A DNA stretch of 14,451 nt, from positions 1 through 14,451 of the forward strand of contig VGML01000033.1 of assembly GCA_016866415.1 (NCBI GenBank), in the 5' to 3' direction. A model generated the notes under the pieces. The model was not told the origin of the DNA. It made no database searches and was given only the letters and a program-made list of their open reading frames with translations. Shown piece after piece: positions 1 to 8,099 of the stretch (position 1 is its first letter; every line of letters starts with the position of its first letter). This DNA comes from Bacteroidota bacterium (GTDB lineage Bacteria > Bacteroidota > Bacteroidia > Flavobacteriales_D > Crocinitomicaceae). The translations under genes were made by a program, and so were the position numbers.

Positions 1-511
1 ACGGTCGAATACAAAGTGGAAATCCAAATTCTTGGGCGATTTCTTTCCCTTCCAAAAATGATTTTGCCGTTTTCTGTGGCGCCATTGGAACGCCGATTTC
101 AATCATCAAATCACGAAAAGCTTCGCGGTTTTCTGTAATTTCAATGGCGTTGATATCTACTCCAATTATTCTTACACCGAATTCTTCCCAAATGCCCATT
201 TCGTCGCACTTGATGCAAAGATTCAAAGCTGTTTGTCCACCCATCGTTGGTAAAACCGCATCAATTTTGTGATTCTTCAAAATTTCAATGATGCTTTCCG
301 GCTCCAATGGTTGTAAGTAAACATTGTCAGCAACAACCTTGTCCGTCATAATGGTAGCAGGATTGGAGTTTATCAAGGTTACTTCTACTCCTTCTTCACG
401 CAATGATCTTGCGGCTTGAGAACCGGAATAATCAAACTCACAGGCTTGACCAATAACAATCGGTCCACTTCCGATAATCAGAATGGATTTGATGGATGAA
501 TCTTTTGGCAT
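1..511 (-). CDS. carB: Carbamoyl-phosphate synthase large subunit, N-terminal part (runs off the left edge)
   Basis: The large subunit uses two ATP-grasp halves to make carbamoyl phosphate from bicarbonate, ammonia (passed from CarA) and ATP, for pyrimidine and arginine synthesis in the cytoplasm. Reading leftward from an ATG at 511 gives 170 codons with no stop. The N-terminus MPKDSSIKSILIIGSGPIVI carries the CarB nucleotide-fold signature, followed by GQACEFDYSG, SQAARSLREEG, NSNPATIMTD and LPTMGGQTALNL, all diagnostic of the first pre-ATP-grasp region. The family is usually about 950-1070 residues, so roughly five sixths lies outside the window. The start is fixed because the next upstream ATG in the leader is followed at once by a stop (ATG TAA). 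A candidate promoter lies about 55 bp upstream. Identification is firm; whether carA is nearby cannot be seen. Confidence 0.96.
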   Translation of the reverse strand, partial: MPKDSSIKSILIIGSGPIVIGQACEFDYSGSQAARSLREEGVEVTLINSNPATIMTDKVVADNVYLQPLEPESIIEILKNHKIDAVLPTMGGQTALNLCIKCDEMGIWEEFGVRIIGVDINAIEITENREAFRDLMIEIGVPMAPQKTAKSFLEGKEIAQEFGFPLCIRP

Positions 512-539
512 AGGGATTTCAATTTACATTTTCCTTCGA

Positions 540-553
540 AGCGTTCGTTCGCT
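540..553 (-). promoter_or_regulatory. Small stem-loop in the carB leader (tentative)
   Basis: AGCG (540-543) and CGCT (550-553) are complementary and flank a 6-nt loop TTCGTT, within the inferred 5' leader of carB. A 4-bp stem is short and could be chance. pyr/car genes are often controlled through their leaders, but there is no recognisable PyrR site or attenuator, so regulation is only a guess. Confidence 0.15.
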
Positions 554-565
554 GCAAATTGAGCG

Positions 566-595
566 CAAATTTAACCGATTCAGAATTAAATGAAA
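566..595 (-). promoter_or_regulatory. Candidate Bacteroidota-type promoter for carB
   Basis: On the minus strand, TAAATTTG (573 to 566) matches the Bacteroidota -7 consensus TAnnTTTG at every fixed position. A TTTC (595 to 592), one base off the -33 TTTG, lies 18 bp upstream. This would start transcription near 560 and leave a leader of about 50 nt before the carB ATG. The match is seen in the sequence; promoter activity is inferred. Confidence 0.38.
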
Positions 596-634
596 CGTGA
601 AAAGTCAATTGTTTTTTAACAAAAATGAAATCGT

Positions 635-662
635 TGTTAATAATGATTAATCATCACTTTGA
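635..662 (+). promoter_or_regulatory. Candidate promoter with embedded 12-bp palindrome, upstream of the LpxD-like gene
   Basis: TTG (635-637) and TCACTTTG (655-662, one mismatch to TAnnTTTG) are 17 bp apart, within the spacing described for flavobacterial promoters. The spacer carries ATGATTAATCAT (644-655), a perfect 12-bp palindrome whose right edge touches the -7 box, as an operator for a dimeric repressor would. The leader to the ATG at 770 would be about 100 nt. A second perfect -7 match, TAAATTTG, is at 749-756 but has no -33 partner and leaves almost no leader. The rest of the 512-769 gap holds nothing else I can support. Confidence 0.3.
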
Positions 663-769
663 TTAAGTTAAAATTTGATCATGGATATTTCAACATTCAA
701 GCGATGATAATTAAATCTTCTTTCAAGAAATAGGCATGTTTCAATCTTTAAATTTGCTTGAATTGGCTT

Positions 770-1690
770 ATGAAATTAGATCGAACCTACACTTTAAAAG
801 AAATTTCTGAAATCGTTCAATGCGCTTTTGTTGGCAATGAAAATCATAAAATCACGGGTATCAATGAAATTCACATGGTGGAATCTGGTGATATTGTTTT
901 TGTTGATCATCCGAAGTATTACGACAAGGCATTGAAATCTTCGGCAACAACTATCATAATAAATAAAGAAGTTGAATGTCCTGCAGAAAAAGCATTGATT
1001 CTAAGTGATAAACCATTTGATGTTTTCAATCAACTAACAACGCATTTTCGACCACTGCAATCTCCTCATGCTCAAGAAAGGCAATTCATTCATCCTTCCG
1101 TCCAGATTTATCCGAATGTTTTTATTGGAAATAATGTGAAAATCGGAAAAAACACTCGAATTTATCCTGGAGTTTGCATTATGGACAATACAACAATTGG
1201 TGATGATGTTATTATTGGTGCAAATTCGGTTATCGGACATTTTGCGTTCTATTACAAGAAAAAAGAGAGCGGTTACGATCGACTTCACACATGTGGAGGT
1301 GTCGAAATTGAATCAAATGTGGAAATTGGAGCACTTTGCACCATTGATGCAGGAGTAACTGGAATCACATATATTGGTAAAGGAACAAAATTAGATGACC
1401 AAGTTCATATCGGACACGATACGGTCATCGGTAAAGATTGCTTAATGGCTTCAGGTGTGGGAATTGCAGGATGTGTGAAAATTGAAAACAATGTAATACT
1501 ATGGGGACAAGTGGGTTGTGCAAGCGATGTGGTTATTGGCGAAGGAGCAGTAGTTTATGCCCAATCAGGTATTGGAAAAGACTTAGAGCCTAGAAAAACT
1601 TATTTTGGAAGTCCTTGTGCTGAGGCAAAAGAAAAATTCAAAGAAATGGCAGCCATTCGTCAATTACCCGAATTATTAAAGAAAATGTAA
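770..1690 (+). CDS. LpxD-family UDP-3-O-acylglucosamine N-acyltransferase (LpxD paralogue)
   Basis: LpxD moves a 3-hydroxyacyl chain from acyl-carrier protein to the 2-amino group of UDP-3-O-acyl-glucosamine in lipid A synthesis. The 306-residue product has the two-part LpxD plan: an N-terminal uridine-binding-like domain (about 1-100, opening MKLDRTYTLKEISEIV) and a left-handed beta-helix of hexapeptide repeats (about 108-270, with IGNNVKIGKNTRIYPG and GDDVIIGANSVIG). VEIGALCTIDAGVTG and HIGHDTVIG match the LpxD core; H216 aligns with the catalytic histidine. A helical tail ends in RQLPELLKKM. It is shorter than the usual 340 or so residues. The start is placed at ATG 770; an in-frame TTG at 758 adds only four residues and abuts a possible promoter box. 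Flavobacteria often carry a second LpxD-like gene beside the canonical one, and no lpxC/fabZ or lpxA lies here, so this may be that paralogue. The acceptor sugar is uncertain. Confidence 0.85.
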   Translation: MKLDRTYTLKEISEIVQCAFVGNENHKITGINEIHMVESGDIVFVDHPKYYDKALKSSATTIIINKEVECPAEKALILSDKPFDVFNQLTTHFRPLQSPHAQERQFIHPSVQIYPNVFIGNNVKIGKNTRIYPGVCIMDNTTIGDDVIIGANSVIGHFAFYYKKKESGYDRLHTCGGVEIESNVEIGALCTIDAGVTGITYIGKGTKLDDQVHIGHDTVIGKDCLMASGVGIAGCVKIENNVILWGQVGCASDVVIGEGAVVYAQSGIGKDLEPRKTYFGSPCAEAKEKFKEMAAIRQLPELLKKM

Positions 1691-1691
1691 A

Positions 1692-2915
1692 ATGCGTTTT
1701 TCGAACGGCAGAGATATTGATTATCAGCTTGAGTTAAAAGAAACAAAGCTTCATTCTTTGCTCGAAATAACGAACGCGATTAATTCTAATTATCCCGTTG
1801 AACAATTGCTTAAAATTTATAGTTTCATTCTCAAGGAACAATTAAATTTCAAGAAATTCATTTTACTACATTCGCAGGAGGAATGGAATTGTCTGTTGAA
1901 AATTGGATTTAAAGGAAAAACAGATTTATCCAATGTTGAACGAGATTTTAAACGATTTAAGGAAATCACATTGGTTGAATCCTCGAACTCTCCAATTCTG
2001 AAAGAATTTCAAGCAGTAATTCCTGTATATCATTTGGAGAAACCCTTGGCTTACCTATTGATTTCAACGAGTTTAAAAATCGAAAACCTTGAGCCGAGCC
2101 ATTTCTCATTCGCTCAAACGTTAACGAACATTATTTCGGTGGCAGTTGAGAACAAACGTCTGGTCAAACAAGACATTATCAAACAACGAATTTCCAAAGA
2201 ATTGGAAGTAGCATCGGAAATGCAAAAACTGCTATTCCCATCTGAATTACCTTCCAATCGCAAAATGGATCTTTCTGCCAGATACGTCCCAAGGCATGCG
2301 ATAGGAGGCGATTACTACGACTTCATTCCATTGGGCGATGATGAATACATTCTATGTATAGCAGATGTATCAGGAAAAGGAATATCAGCTGCATTGTTGA
2401 TGGCAAATTTTCAAGCTACGATTAGAACGCTGTTTAAATACCAACGCTTTGAATTGCCCTTTTTATTGGAGGAGTTGAACGCCAAAGTAATGAAGAGCAC
2501 GAAAGGGGAGAAGTTCATTACATTTTTCATAGCTCATTATAATGCTCATACTCGAAAAATGAAGTATGTCAATGCCGGGCATAATCATCCAATTATTTTG
2601 AACGGTCGAAAAGCGACGATGCTTAAGGATGGCTGTATCGGACTCGGAATGTTGGATGAACTGCCATACGTGAATGTTGGAAAAATGGAATTGAAACCAA
2701 ATACGACATTTGTTTTATATACAGATGGATTCGTAGAACTTGAAAATTCCGAAGGTGAACAATTTGGTATCGAACGATTAATCAAAAACATTCAGGCCTA
2801 TTCTCCTCTAAAAATGGAAGATATGAACAACATCATTTTTTCTAAATTAGATGATTGGCGTGGTGATTTAAATTTTGTGGATGACACGGCGATTTTCAGT
2901 TGCAAGTTTTTTTGA
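1692..2915 (+). CDS. SpoIIE/RsbU-type PP2C serine phosphatase with GAF-like sensor domain
   Basis: The 407-residue cytoplasmic protein has an N-terminal region of about 20-155 with a GAF-like layout (LLEITNAINSNYP at its start, VENKRL at its end), a linker helix (160-185, ISKELEVASEMQKLLFP, typical ahead of this phosphatase class) and a C-terminal SpoIIE/PP2C domain (about 193-407). The metal-binding motifs are intact: GGDYYD (D207), IADVSGKG (D225), NAGHNHP, YTDGF (D345) and VDDTA (D397/D398). Relatives such as RsbU and RsbP dephosphorylate an anti-anti-sigma factor in partner-switching pathways. No STAS or HATPase kinase partner lies in this window, so the substrate and signal are unknown. 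Only one base separates its ATG from the TAA of the LpxD-like gene, so the two are probably cotranscribed and translationally coupled. There are no membrane segments. Confidence 0.9.
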   Translation: MRFSNGRDIDYQLELKETKLHSLLEITNAINSNYPVEQLLKIYSFILKEQLNFKKFILLHSQEEWNCLLKIGFKGKTDLSNVERDFKRFKEITLVESSNSPILKEFQAVIPVYHLEKPLAYLLISTSLKIENLEPSHFSFAQTLTNIISVAVENKRLVKQDIIKQRISKELEVASEMQKLLFPSELPSNRKMDLSARYVPRHAIGGDYYDFIPLGDDEYILCIADVSGKGISAALLMANFQATIRTLFKYQRFELPFLLEELNAKVMKSTKGEKFITFFIAHYNAHTRKMKYVNAGHNHPIILNGRKATMLKDGCIGLGMLDELPYVNVGKMELKPNTTFVLYTDGFVELENSEGEQFGIERLIKNIQAYSPLKMEDMNNIIFSKLDDWRGDLNFVDDTAIFSCKFF

Positions 2916-2918
2916 AAA

Positions 2919-5900
2919 TTACCGAATAATATACATTTTCCCAAGTCCTTTGTGAAAGTAATTATCCGCTCCAGATTCCAAGCGTTTGATTTCTTGTCCG
3001 TTTATTTTAGCTTTCACACGGTATAGATAAACGCCATTGGCCAATGGATCGCCGAATGCATCTTTTCCATCCCATTCAAAATCTGTTATATTCCTTCCTA
3101 TTTGAATCGGACCGAGTTCACTTTCATTGATTTCACGAACAACCTTACCGCTAATCGTCATAATCTGAATTTGAAGATCATCAGGAATTTCATCGCCAGT
3201 AAGGGTAAAAACAAACCTTGTACTGGTCGAAAATGGATTGGGGTAATTCATCATTTGCGTAATCATCGATTCGTGAATTACTTCAAAATTGATTTTATAT
3301 TCCAAATCACCGGATTGATTCCCTGATTTATCCATCCCCTGAACAAGAAGAGAATATGTTCCTGATTTTTCAAAGTAAGTCGGGTAATTTATTTTAAATC
3401 GTTTGTTTTGCGAAGTAGCAGGAATCCATTCCATAACAGTATTACCCGAAGCATCAGTAAATGGAATTCTTTTTTGATTTCCATCAGGATCAGTTAGGTA
3501 TATACCGAATAAAGAGGTGTCAGCATCTGAATCCATGATTAGATAAGGATTTTCATCTTTTAAGGATATCAAGATTTCACTTGTTGGTGAAACAATATCA
3601 TTATTCAAAATATGTTTCCCATTAAATGTTACATCCAATAGTGGATTGATATCTTCCTCTAAAACCGTAAATGGAAATTGAATGATGTTGTTTAAATGGG
3701 TTAATTCAGGTTGATCCAAAATGGTTAGGCTTGCGTCAACATACGGATTAACTTCCATGCAAAACCAATTGTTTCCAACCAAATCCTTTGTGTTGAAAGA
3801 AATCGTATCGTTTAAAATTCCTCCAACCAATAGCGAATCTTGCCTTGGATAATTTAGGAAATGTTTAATTTGATTCTGATCGATGATGTAATATCTTACT
3901 AAAAGCGAGTCCATGTTTACAGAACTTATGTTTTTCACATCGATTGCGAATTTTCCGATTTGACCTTCTTGAAGCGTATCATTTTCAGGTAACCAAACGT
4001 AACCATTTGTTCCATCAATTGCCGCTTCTGGGACTTCATCATACAATACTTGCCAATATTTCAACTGTGAAGGTGTTAAATTTACCGTATCCGTGTATTT
4101 GGCAACAAGCTTAATATAGGGGAACGAATCTGCTGGCATTACGCTTGTCAAGTTTAGAAGGGAATCGCCTGAAATTAAAACGGTGTCAATTGACTTTAGG
4201 TAATTTCCGGTAGCATTAAACAGTCGTATTTCCAAACTTGTGGTATCTGCCGTAGGTTGCTCAGAAGGTTTGTGATTCCAGAAAATCGATTTCCATTCAG
4301 CTGATGGACCTATTAACGGGGAAGTTTCTCGACCAATCGATTCGATACCTGTGATTACAGTGTCTAAAAAAATGTCTTCATTTCCTTGTGTGAAAATTTC
4401 AACAACGAAGTTAGGATCTCCTTTACGCGTTAAAAAAATCATTGGTTTATTTGGCCTTCCCGGAACAATTTGCGTTGATCCTAAATTTTGGAATGTTGTA
4501 TAGAGAGTCGGATCTAATTGATTCCACCAATCATATCGTGTGGCAATGGGAGTGTAAACCAAAATATAATCTCCATTTGGAACCACATTTTCAACAAAAT
4601 ATTGAAACTTATTTATTTGATCTAAAGAATTTTGCCCAAACGTAAAATATTTCATCGGTCTTGAGAAACAATTACTATTGTCGTTATTTAAATTTCCATA
4701 ATATCCGTGTTGCGGATTTGCAACAGTACCATTTGAGTACGTATATTTCGTTGCCCAAGCTTCGAGACTTGATTTGTCTATTACAGCTACTTGAAAATTT
4801 GGATTGATGTAATCACAAAAACTATAATCTTGCTGAACGCCATTGAGTGTCCACTCGTTGTCATAATGCGCTGGAGCTTGATTTGTTGTCTTCGCCAAAC
4901 AAGTAATTCGCGCCTCGTTGGGCTGGAAACCGCGAAGCTCCGTTTGGTCGCTCAAATTCACACCATTAAATGAGTTGAATTTGAATTGATCGAAATCCGC
5001 TTGTCCCCATCCAGACTTGTTTATGATGTGTTGAAAAGAGCGATTTTTCCATTTAATAGTAGGCTCGATTAATGCCACTCTCCAATAATATACAGTGCTA
5101 TCTGTTAAAACTAGTGGATCCAATAGATTTGACGCGGCAGATTTCCATTCGCTTGGATTTACTTGTTTTAGTCCTCCCAATTCTGTTTTTTCACAATATC
5201 TCTTGAAATTGCTACTGAATGATACTACTGTGTCAATTTCAAAGCGGTATGTTCCCATTTGAGCAAGTGGGTCAATGGTGGATGCAAACAAAGTGACACT
5301 ATCGGAAGGCACGACCGCAAAATCGGACGGGAGAATTGGTTCGATACCATCTACATTAATATTGAAATTTTTTATTAATTGATTATTTTGAATTTCATCA
5401 TATTGTTCATCAATTGCATTTGGAATATCTACACGAATGGTGAATTTGTTCAATCCAATACCAATTGATGGTTGAAAAGGAATTTTCACTGAAATGGTTT
5501 TCTCATAATCCAATCCATTTAAAGCCAAAATATATGTTGAATCAGTTAATGAATTGGGAAAATCCCTAGTGATGTTAATTGAAAAAGTATCGGTTATTGA
5601 TTTTCCTAAATTTCTGAGAGTGATCGAAATATTGAGGGAATCGGTTGCATAAGTTATAAGATTAGGACCAAAGCTTACGCGCGAATCGGTTAGTTCAATT
5701 TCTGGTTTTTGGTGATAATTTAAACGAAGCATCGGATCCCCATTCAAGGTCATTTGACAAAAAGTAGCCTCAGTTAAGAGATTACTAGAATTTGTCAAAA
5801 CAGTGTCCATTGTATTTTTGATATGCTCAGCAATGGTGCCGCCGTAATTATATTTACTGAACTGTTTATAGAAGTTGGACGAATATTGATAGAGCGAACT

Positions 5901-8099
5901 CGTAAATCCATAATTAATAGTTCCTATGTATGCAATTACCCCAGCATTCGGAGTCAAGACAAAGGATTGTGAGTTCGAATTTGCATTGTGAAATATGTTT
6001 CCATTGTAACAGGAATTTGCTAAAAGCACAGGGTATTTACCTTGATTATCCCAATTTTGAGGTTCATCAATATTGATATCAAAACCAGAATCTGAAGTTG
6101 TAAAATGTCCAAAGAAATTCATTAGACTTATACCATCCGAAATACGTTCTTTAATTACATCCAATTCTACCAGAGAAATGGGATTGTTGTTATCTTTTGC
6201 AACTGCCATAACATCGCCTGCGAAATAAGCTCCCTCAGCGGTTTCAGCCATTGTGTTTAAGTAGTTTTTAAACAAAGTTTGTTCACCTGATGAGGTCCCA
6301 CCTGAAAAATGTAAAATATGTTTCTGCCAATCTTTGGTTGATGTGGAATAGATTGATTGTTGGTTTTGTTGTAGTTCGTATTCGATTACTTTGGATAAAT
6401 AAGTTTGTAATTCAGCTTCTGTTTGAACTGAAATTCGACCCGTTGGAATTAATGGAGCGAATTTGTCGTAATTCTCAAGATTCGATGTAATGCATTGATC
6501 GCATGATGGCTGACCAAAAGATGGAATTAAATTGTTCTGGTATGCGGACGTATTCGTCCTCGATCCAGGTCCTAGATTGGTTGATGAAGTAATGTTTGCC
6601 TCTCTAATTCCTTTTCCAACCAAAAATAAACCAATCGGTTTTTGAGTCGCGTTTTCATAAATTAAATGAGAAAATCTTCGAATCCCGTTAATGTGTTTTG
6701 GTATTCCTCCTCCAAATTGTTGGCATAAATCTTCTGCTTGGGCAAGAATCACATTATAAGATCCTCCGGCGTTTGAACTTCTGTATGAAGCATATTCGAG
6801 CGCCTTGTTTCTAAGTTTCTCGGGATAAACAAATAACAATGCATTTTCCAAATTTGGAATTCCACCATAGTTAGTAAATTGTCCTGTGCTGTTGACTGGT
6901 TTCAATAGTGAAATATTGTTGACAGAATTTAAATCTTGAATTACAATTGTTTGTTCATTTAATGAAACATCATTTGGGACAAGGCATTGCCATTGACCTC
7001 CAGATTGAATCATAGGAATTTTATTAATTTGACTACCAATGGAAAAAGCAACCGGATTTGTCACATTTAAATTGGAAATATTTAATCTGATTTTATTTGA
7101 AAGTGTTGAATTTAAAACAGAAAAAGTAGCACTTGTTGCGTTATTGAAGTTTGGAATCCTCGGGTATTTAAAAGACCAAAAGTTGATGGACTGAAAATCA
7201 GTAGCTACGCCAAGGTCATTGATTAAGGAAACTTTATAATTTGAATTTCCACTTGCCGGAACTATAGAAACAGGAAAAATCTTGTTGATGTAAACACTTT
7301 TGTAACCTGAAAATATGGAGTCAAAAAGTACGAAGTTTGAGGCGCCAATCGTGTGTCGTGTGTGGTGATTACCTAATCCATTTCCAGAATAAGCATTGGA
7401 TGAACCAACAACAACAGCCGAATAGTTCAAATTGGGTGCGCCTGTTCCCTGAAAAATATTTTCCAGTTGAGTCGAGCTGAAATCCCAAACTTGAGGTGTA
7501 GGATTTACACCGTTTAATGCAGTTTTTCCCCAACCTTCTCCTTGAACGAAGAAAGAACTCGAGGCGTCTGAAGTTTTTTCACCTTCATTGTAACGCTCAT
7601 TATACCAAGTAGATTTTTCAAAAAGCACAAAATTTTCTGGCGTGTATGACGAAACATTGATATCCGTTTGAATTTGAATTCTTTTGTTGGTTGTTAGGTT
7701 ATTCCATGTAAAGAAATACTGAATTGTATCGTTGTACAGACTGTATTTTGGATTACCTAACCAAGAGGGATCATCATAAAGTGTTGAATCCAACCAACCA
7801 TCGTTGCGTTGGGCGTAAAATAAAATGTAATCGCCGGTATTTATGGTGTTATCTCCGCCATCCTCAATGTGCAATGGAATTTCCTTTTCTCGTCCAAATA
7901 TTTGAATGTTAGCGGATTGAAAAGTGCTGAGTGGAATTCCAGCTGAAAGTAGTGTCGAATAATTTAATTTGTAAATTCCTGATTGAACTATCGGGAATGA
8001 ATAATATTTCTGATTGTAATTAATCCATTCATTACCAAAACTCTGAGCAAAAATGCTGAGAGAAGTAAAAAAACAAATGGTTAAAATCAATCTTATCAT
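2919..8099 (-). CDS. porU2: Type IX secretion system sortase-like gingipain-family (C25) protease, PorU2 type
   Basis: PorU is the cysteine-protease sortase that removes the C-terminal signal from type IX cargo at the cell surface and attaches the cargo to A-LPS. This 1726-residue protein begins with a signal peptide (MIRLILTICFFTSLSIFA, cut near residue 18). The C25 domain spans about 415-790. H665 in NFFGHF and C697 in LLANSCYNG are 32 residues apart, close to the His-Cys spacing of gingipains, so the catalytic pair is present, though the usual GHG reads GHF. A CARDB-like, beta-rich stretch with conserved surface-protein texture fills about 800-1610. The C-terminus (about 1616-1726) has MNYPNPF, TSTRFVF and the FlgD-like WDGKDAFGDPLANGVYLYRV, resembling a T9SS C-terminal domain. 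Ordinary PorU proteins are about 1100-1300 residues; this long form paired with a PorV homologue is the PorU2 type. It overlaps the PorV2 gene by ATGA and faces the phosphatase gene across 3 bp. Sortase activity is inferred from family. Confidence 0.87.
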   Translation of the reverse strand: MIRLILTICFFTSLSIFAQSFGNEWINYNQKYYSFPIVQSGIYKLNYSTLLSAGIPLSTFQSANIQIFGREKEIPLHIEDGGDNTINTGDYILFYAQRNDGWLDSTLYDDPSWLGNPKYSLYNDTIQYFFTWNNLTTNKRIQIQTDINVSSYTPENFVLFEKSTWYNERYNEGEKTSDASSSFFVQGEGWGKTALNGVNPTPQVWDFSSTQLENIFQGTGAPNLNYSAVVVGSSNAYSGNGLGNHHTRHTIGASNFVLFDSIFSGYKSVYINKIFPVSIVPASGNSNYKVSLINDLGVATDFQSINFWSFKYPRIPNFNNATSATFSVLNSTLSNKIRLNISNLNVTNPVAFSIGSQINKIPMIQSGGQWQCLVPNDVSLNEQTIVIQDLNSVNNISLLKPVNSTGQFTNYGGIPNLENALLFVYPEKLRNKALEYASYRSSNAGGSYNVILAQAEDLCQQFGGGIPKHINGIRRFSHLIYENATQKPIGLFLVGKGIREANITSSTNLGPGSRTNTSAYQNNLIPSFGQPSCDQCITSNLENYDKFAPLIPTGRISVQTEAELQTYLSKVIEYELQQNQQSIYSTSTKDWQKHILHFSGGTSSGEQTLFKNYLNTMAETAEGAYFAGDVMAVAKDNNNPISLVELDVIKERISDGISLMNFFGHFTTSDSGFDINIDEPQNWDNQGKYPVLLANSCYNGNIFHNANSNSQSFVLTPNAGVIAYIGTINYGFTSSLYQYSSNFYKQFSKYNYGGTIAEHIKNTMDTVLTNSSNLLTEATFCQMTLNGDPMLRLNYHQKPEIELTDSRVSFGPNLITYATDSLNISITLRNLGKSITDTFSINITRDFPNSLTDSTYILALNGLDYEKTISVKIPFQPSIGIGLNKFTIRVDIPNAIDEQYDEIQNNQLIKNFNINVDGIEPILPSDFAVVPSDSVTLFASTIDPLAQMGTYRFEIDTVVSFSSNFKRYCEKTELGGLKQVNPSEWKSAASNLLDPLVLTDSTVYYWRVALIEPTIKWKNRSFQHIINKSGWGQADFDQFKFNSFNGVNLSDQTELRGFQPNEARITCLAKTTNQAPAHYDNEWTLNGVQQDYSFCDYINPNFQVAVIDKSSLEAWATKYTYSNGTVANPQHGYYGNLNNDNSNCFSRPMKYFTFGQNSLDQINKFQYFVENVVPNGDYILVYTPIATRYDWWNQLDPTLYTTFQNLGSTQIVPGRPNKPMIFLTRKGDPNFVVEIFTQGNEDIFLDTVITGIESIGRETSPLIGPSAEWKSIFWNHKPSEQPTADTTSLEIRLFNATGNYLKSIDTVLISGDSLLNLTSVMPADSFPYIKLVAKYTDTVNLTPSQLKYWQVLYDEVPEAAIDGTNGYVWLPENDTLQEGQIGKFAIDVKNISSVNMDSLLVRYYIIDQNQIKHFLNYPRQDSLLVGGILNDTISFNTKDLVGNNWFCMEVNPYVDASLTILDQPELTHLNNIIQFPFTVLEEDINPLLDVTFNGKHILNNDIVSPTSEILISLKDENPYLIMDSDADTSLFGIYLTDPDGNQKRIPFTDASGNTVMEWIPATSQNKRFKINYPTYFEKSGTYSLLVQGMDKSGNQSGDLEYKINFEVIHESMITQMMNYPNPFSTSTRFVFTLTGDEIPDDLQIQIMTISGKVVREINESELGPIQIGRNITDFEWDGKDAFGDPLANGVYLYRVKAKINGQEIKRLESGADNYFHKGLGKMYIIR

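Noticed and set aside
749..756. TAAATTTG as the main promoter of the LpxD-like gene
   Set aside because: A perfect -7 match, but no -33 partner at a suitable distance and it would leave almost no untranslated leader before the ATG at 770.
758..769. In-frame TTG start four codons before the LpxD-like ATG
   Set aside because: It adds only MNWL, does not resemble LpxD N-termini, and sits right after a possible -7 box; ATG at 770 gives the expected opening MKLDRTYTLKEI.
3102..7912. Small open frames on the plus strand inside the protease gene
   Set aside because: They lie antisense to a continuous 1726-codon gene with clear family motifs, have no recognisable domains and no start signals.
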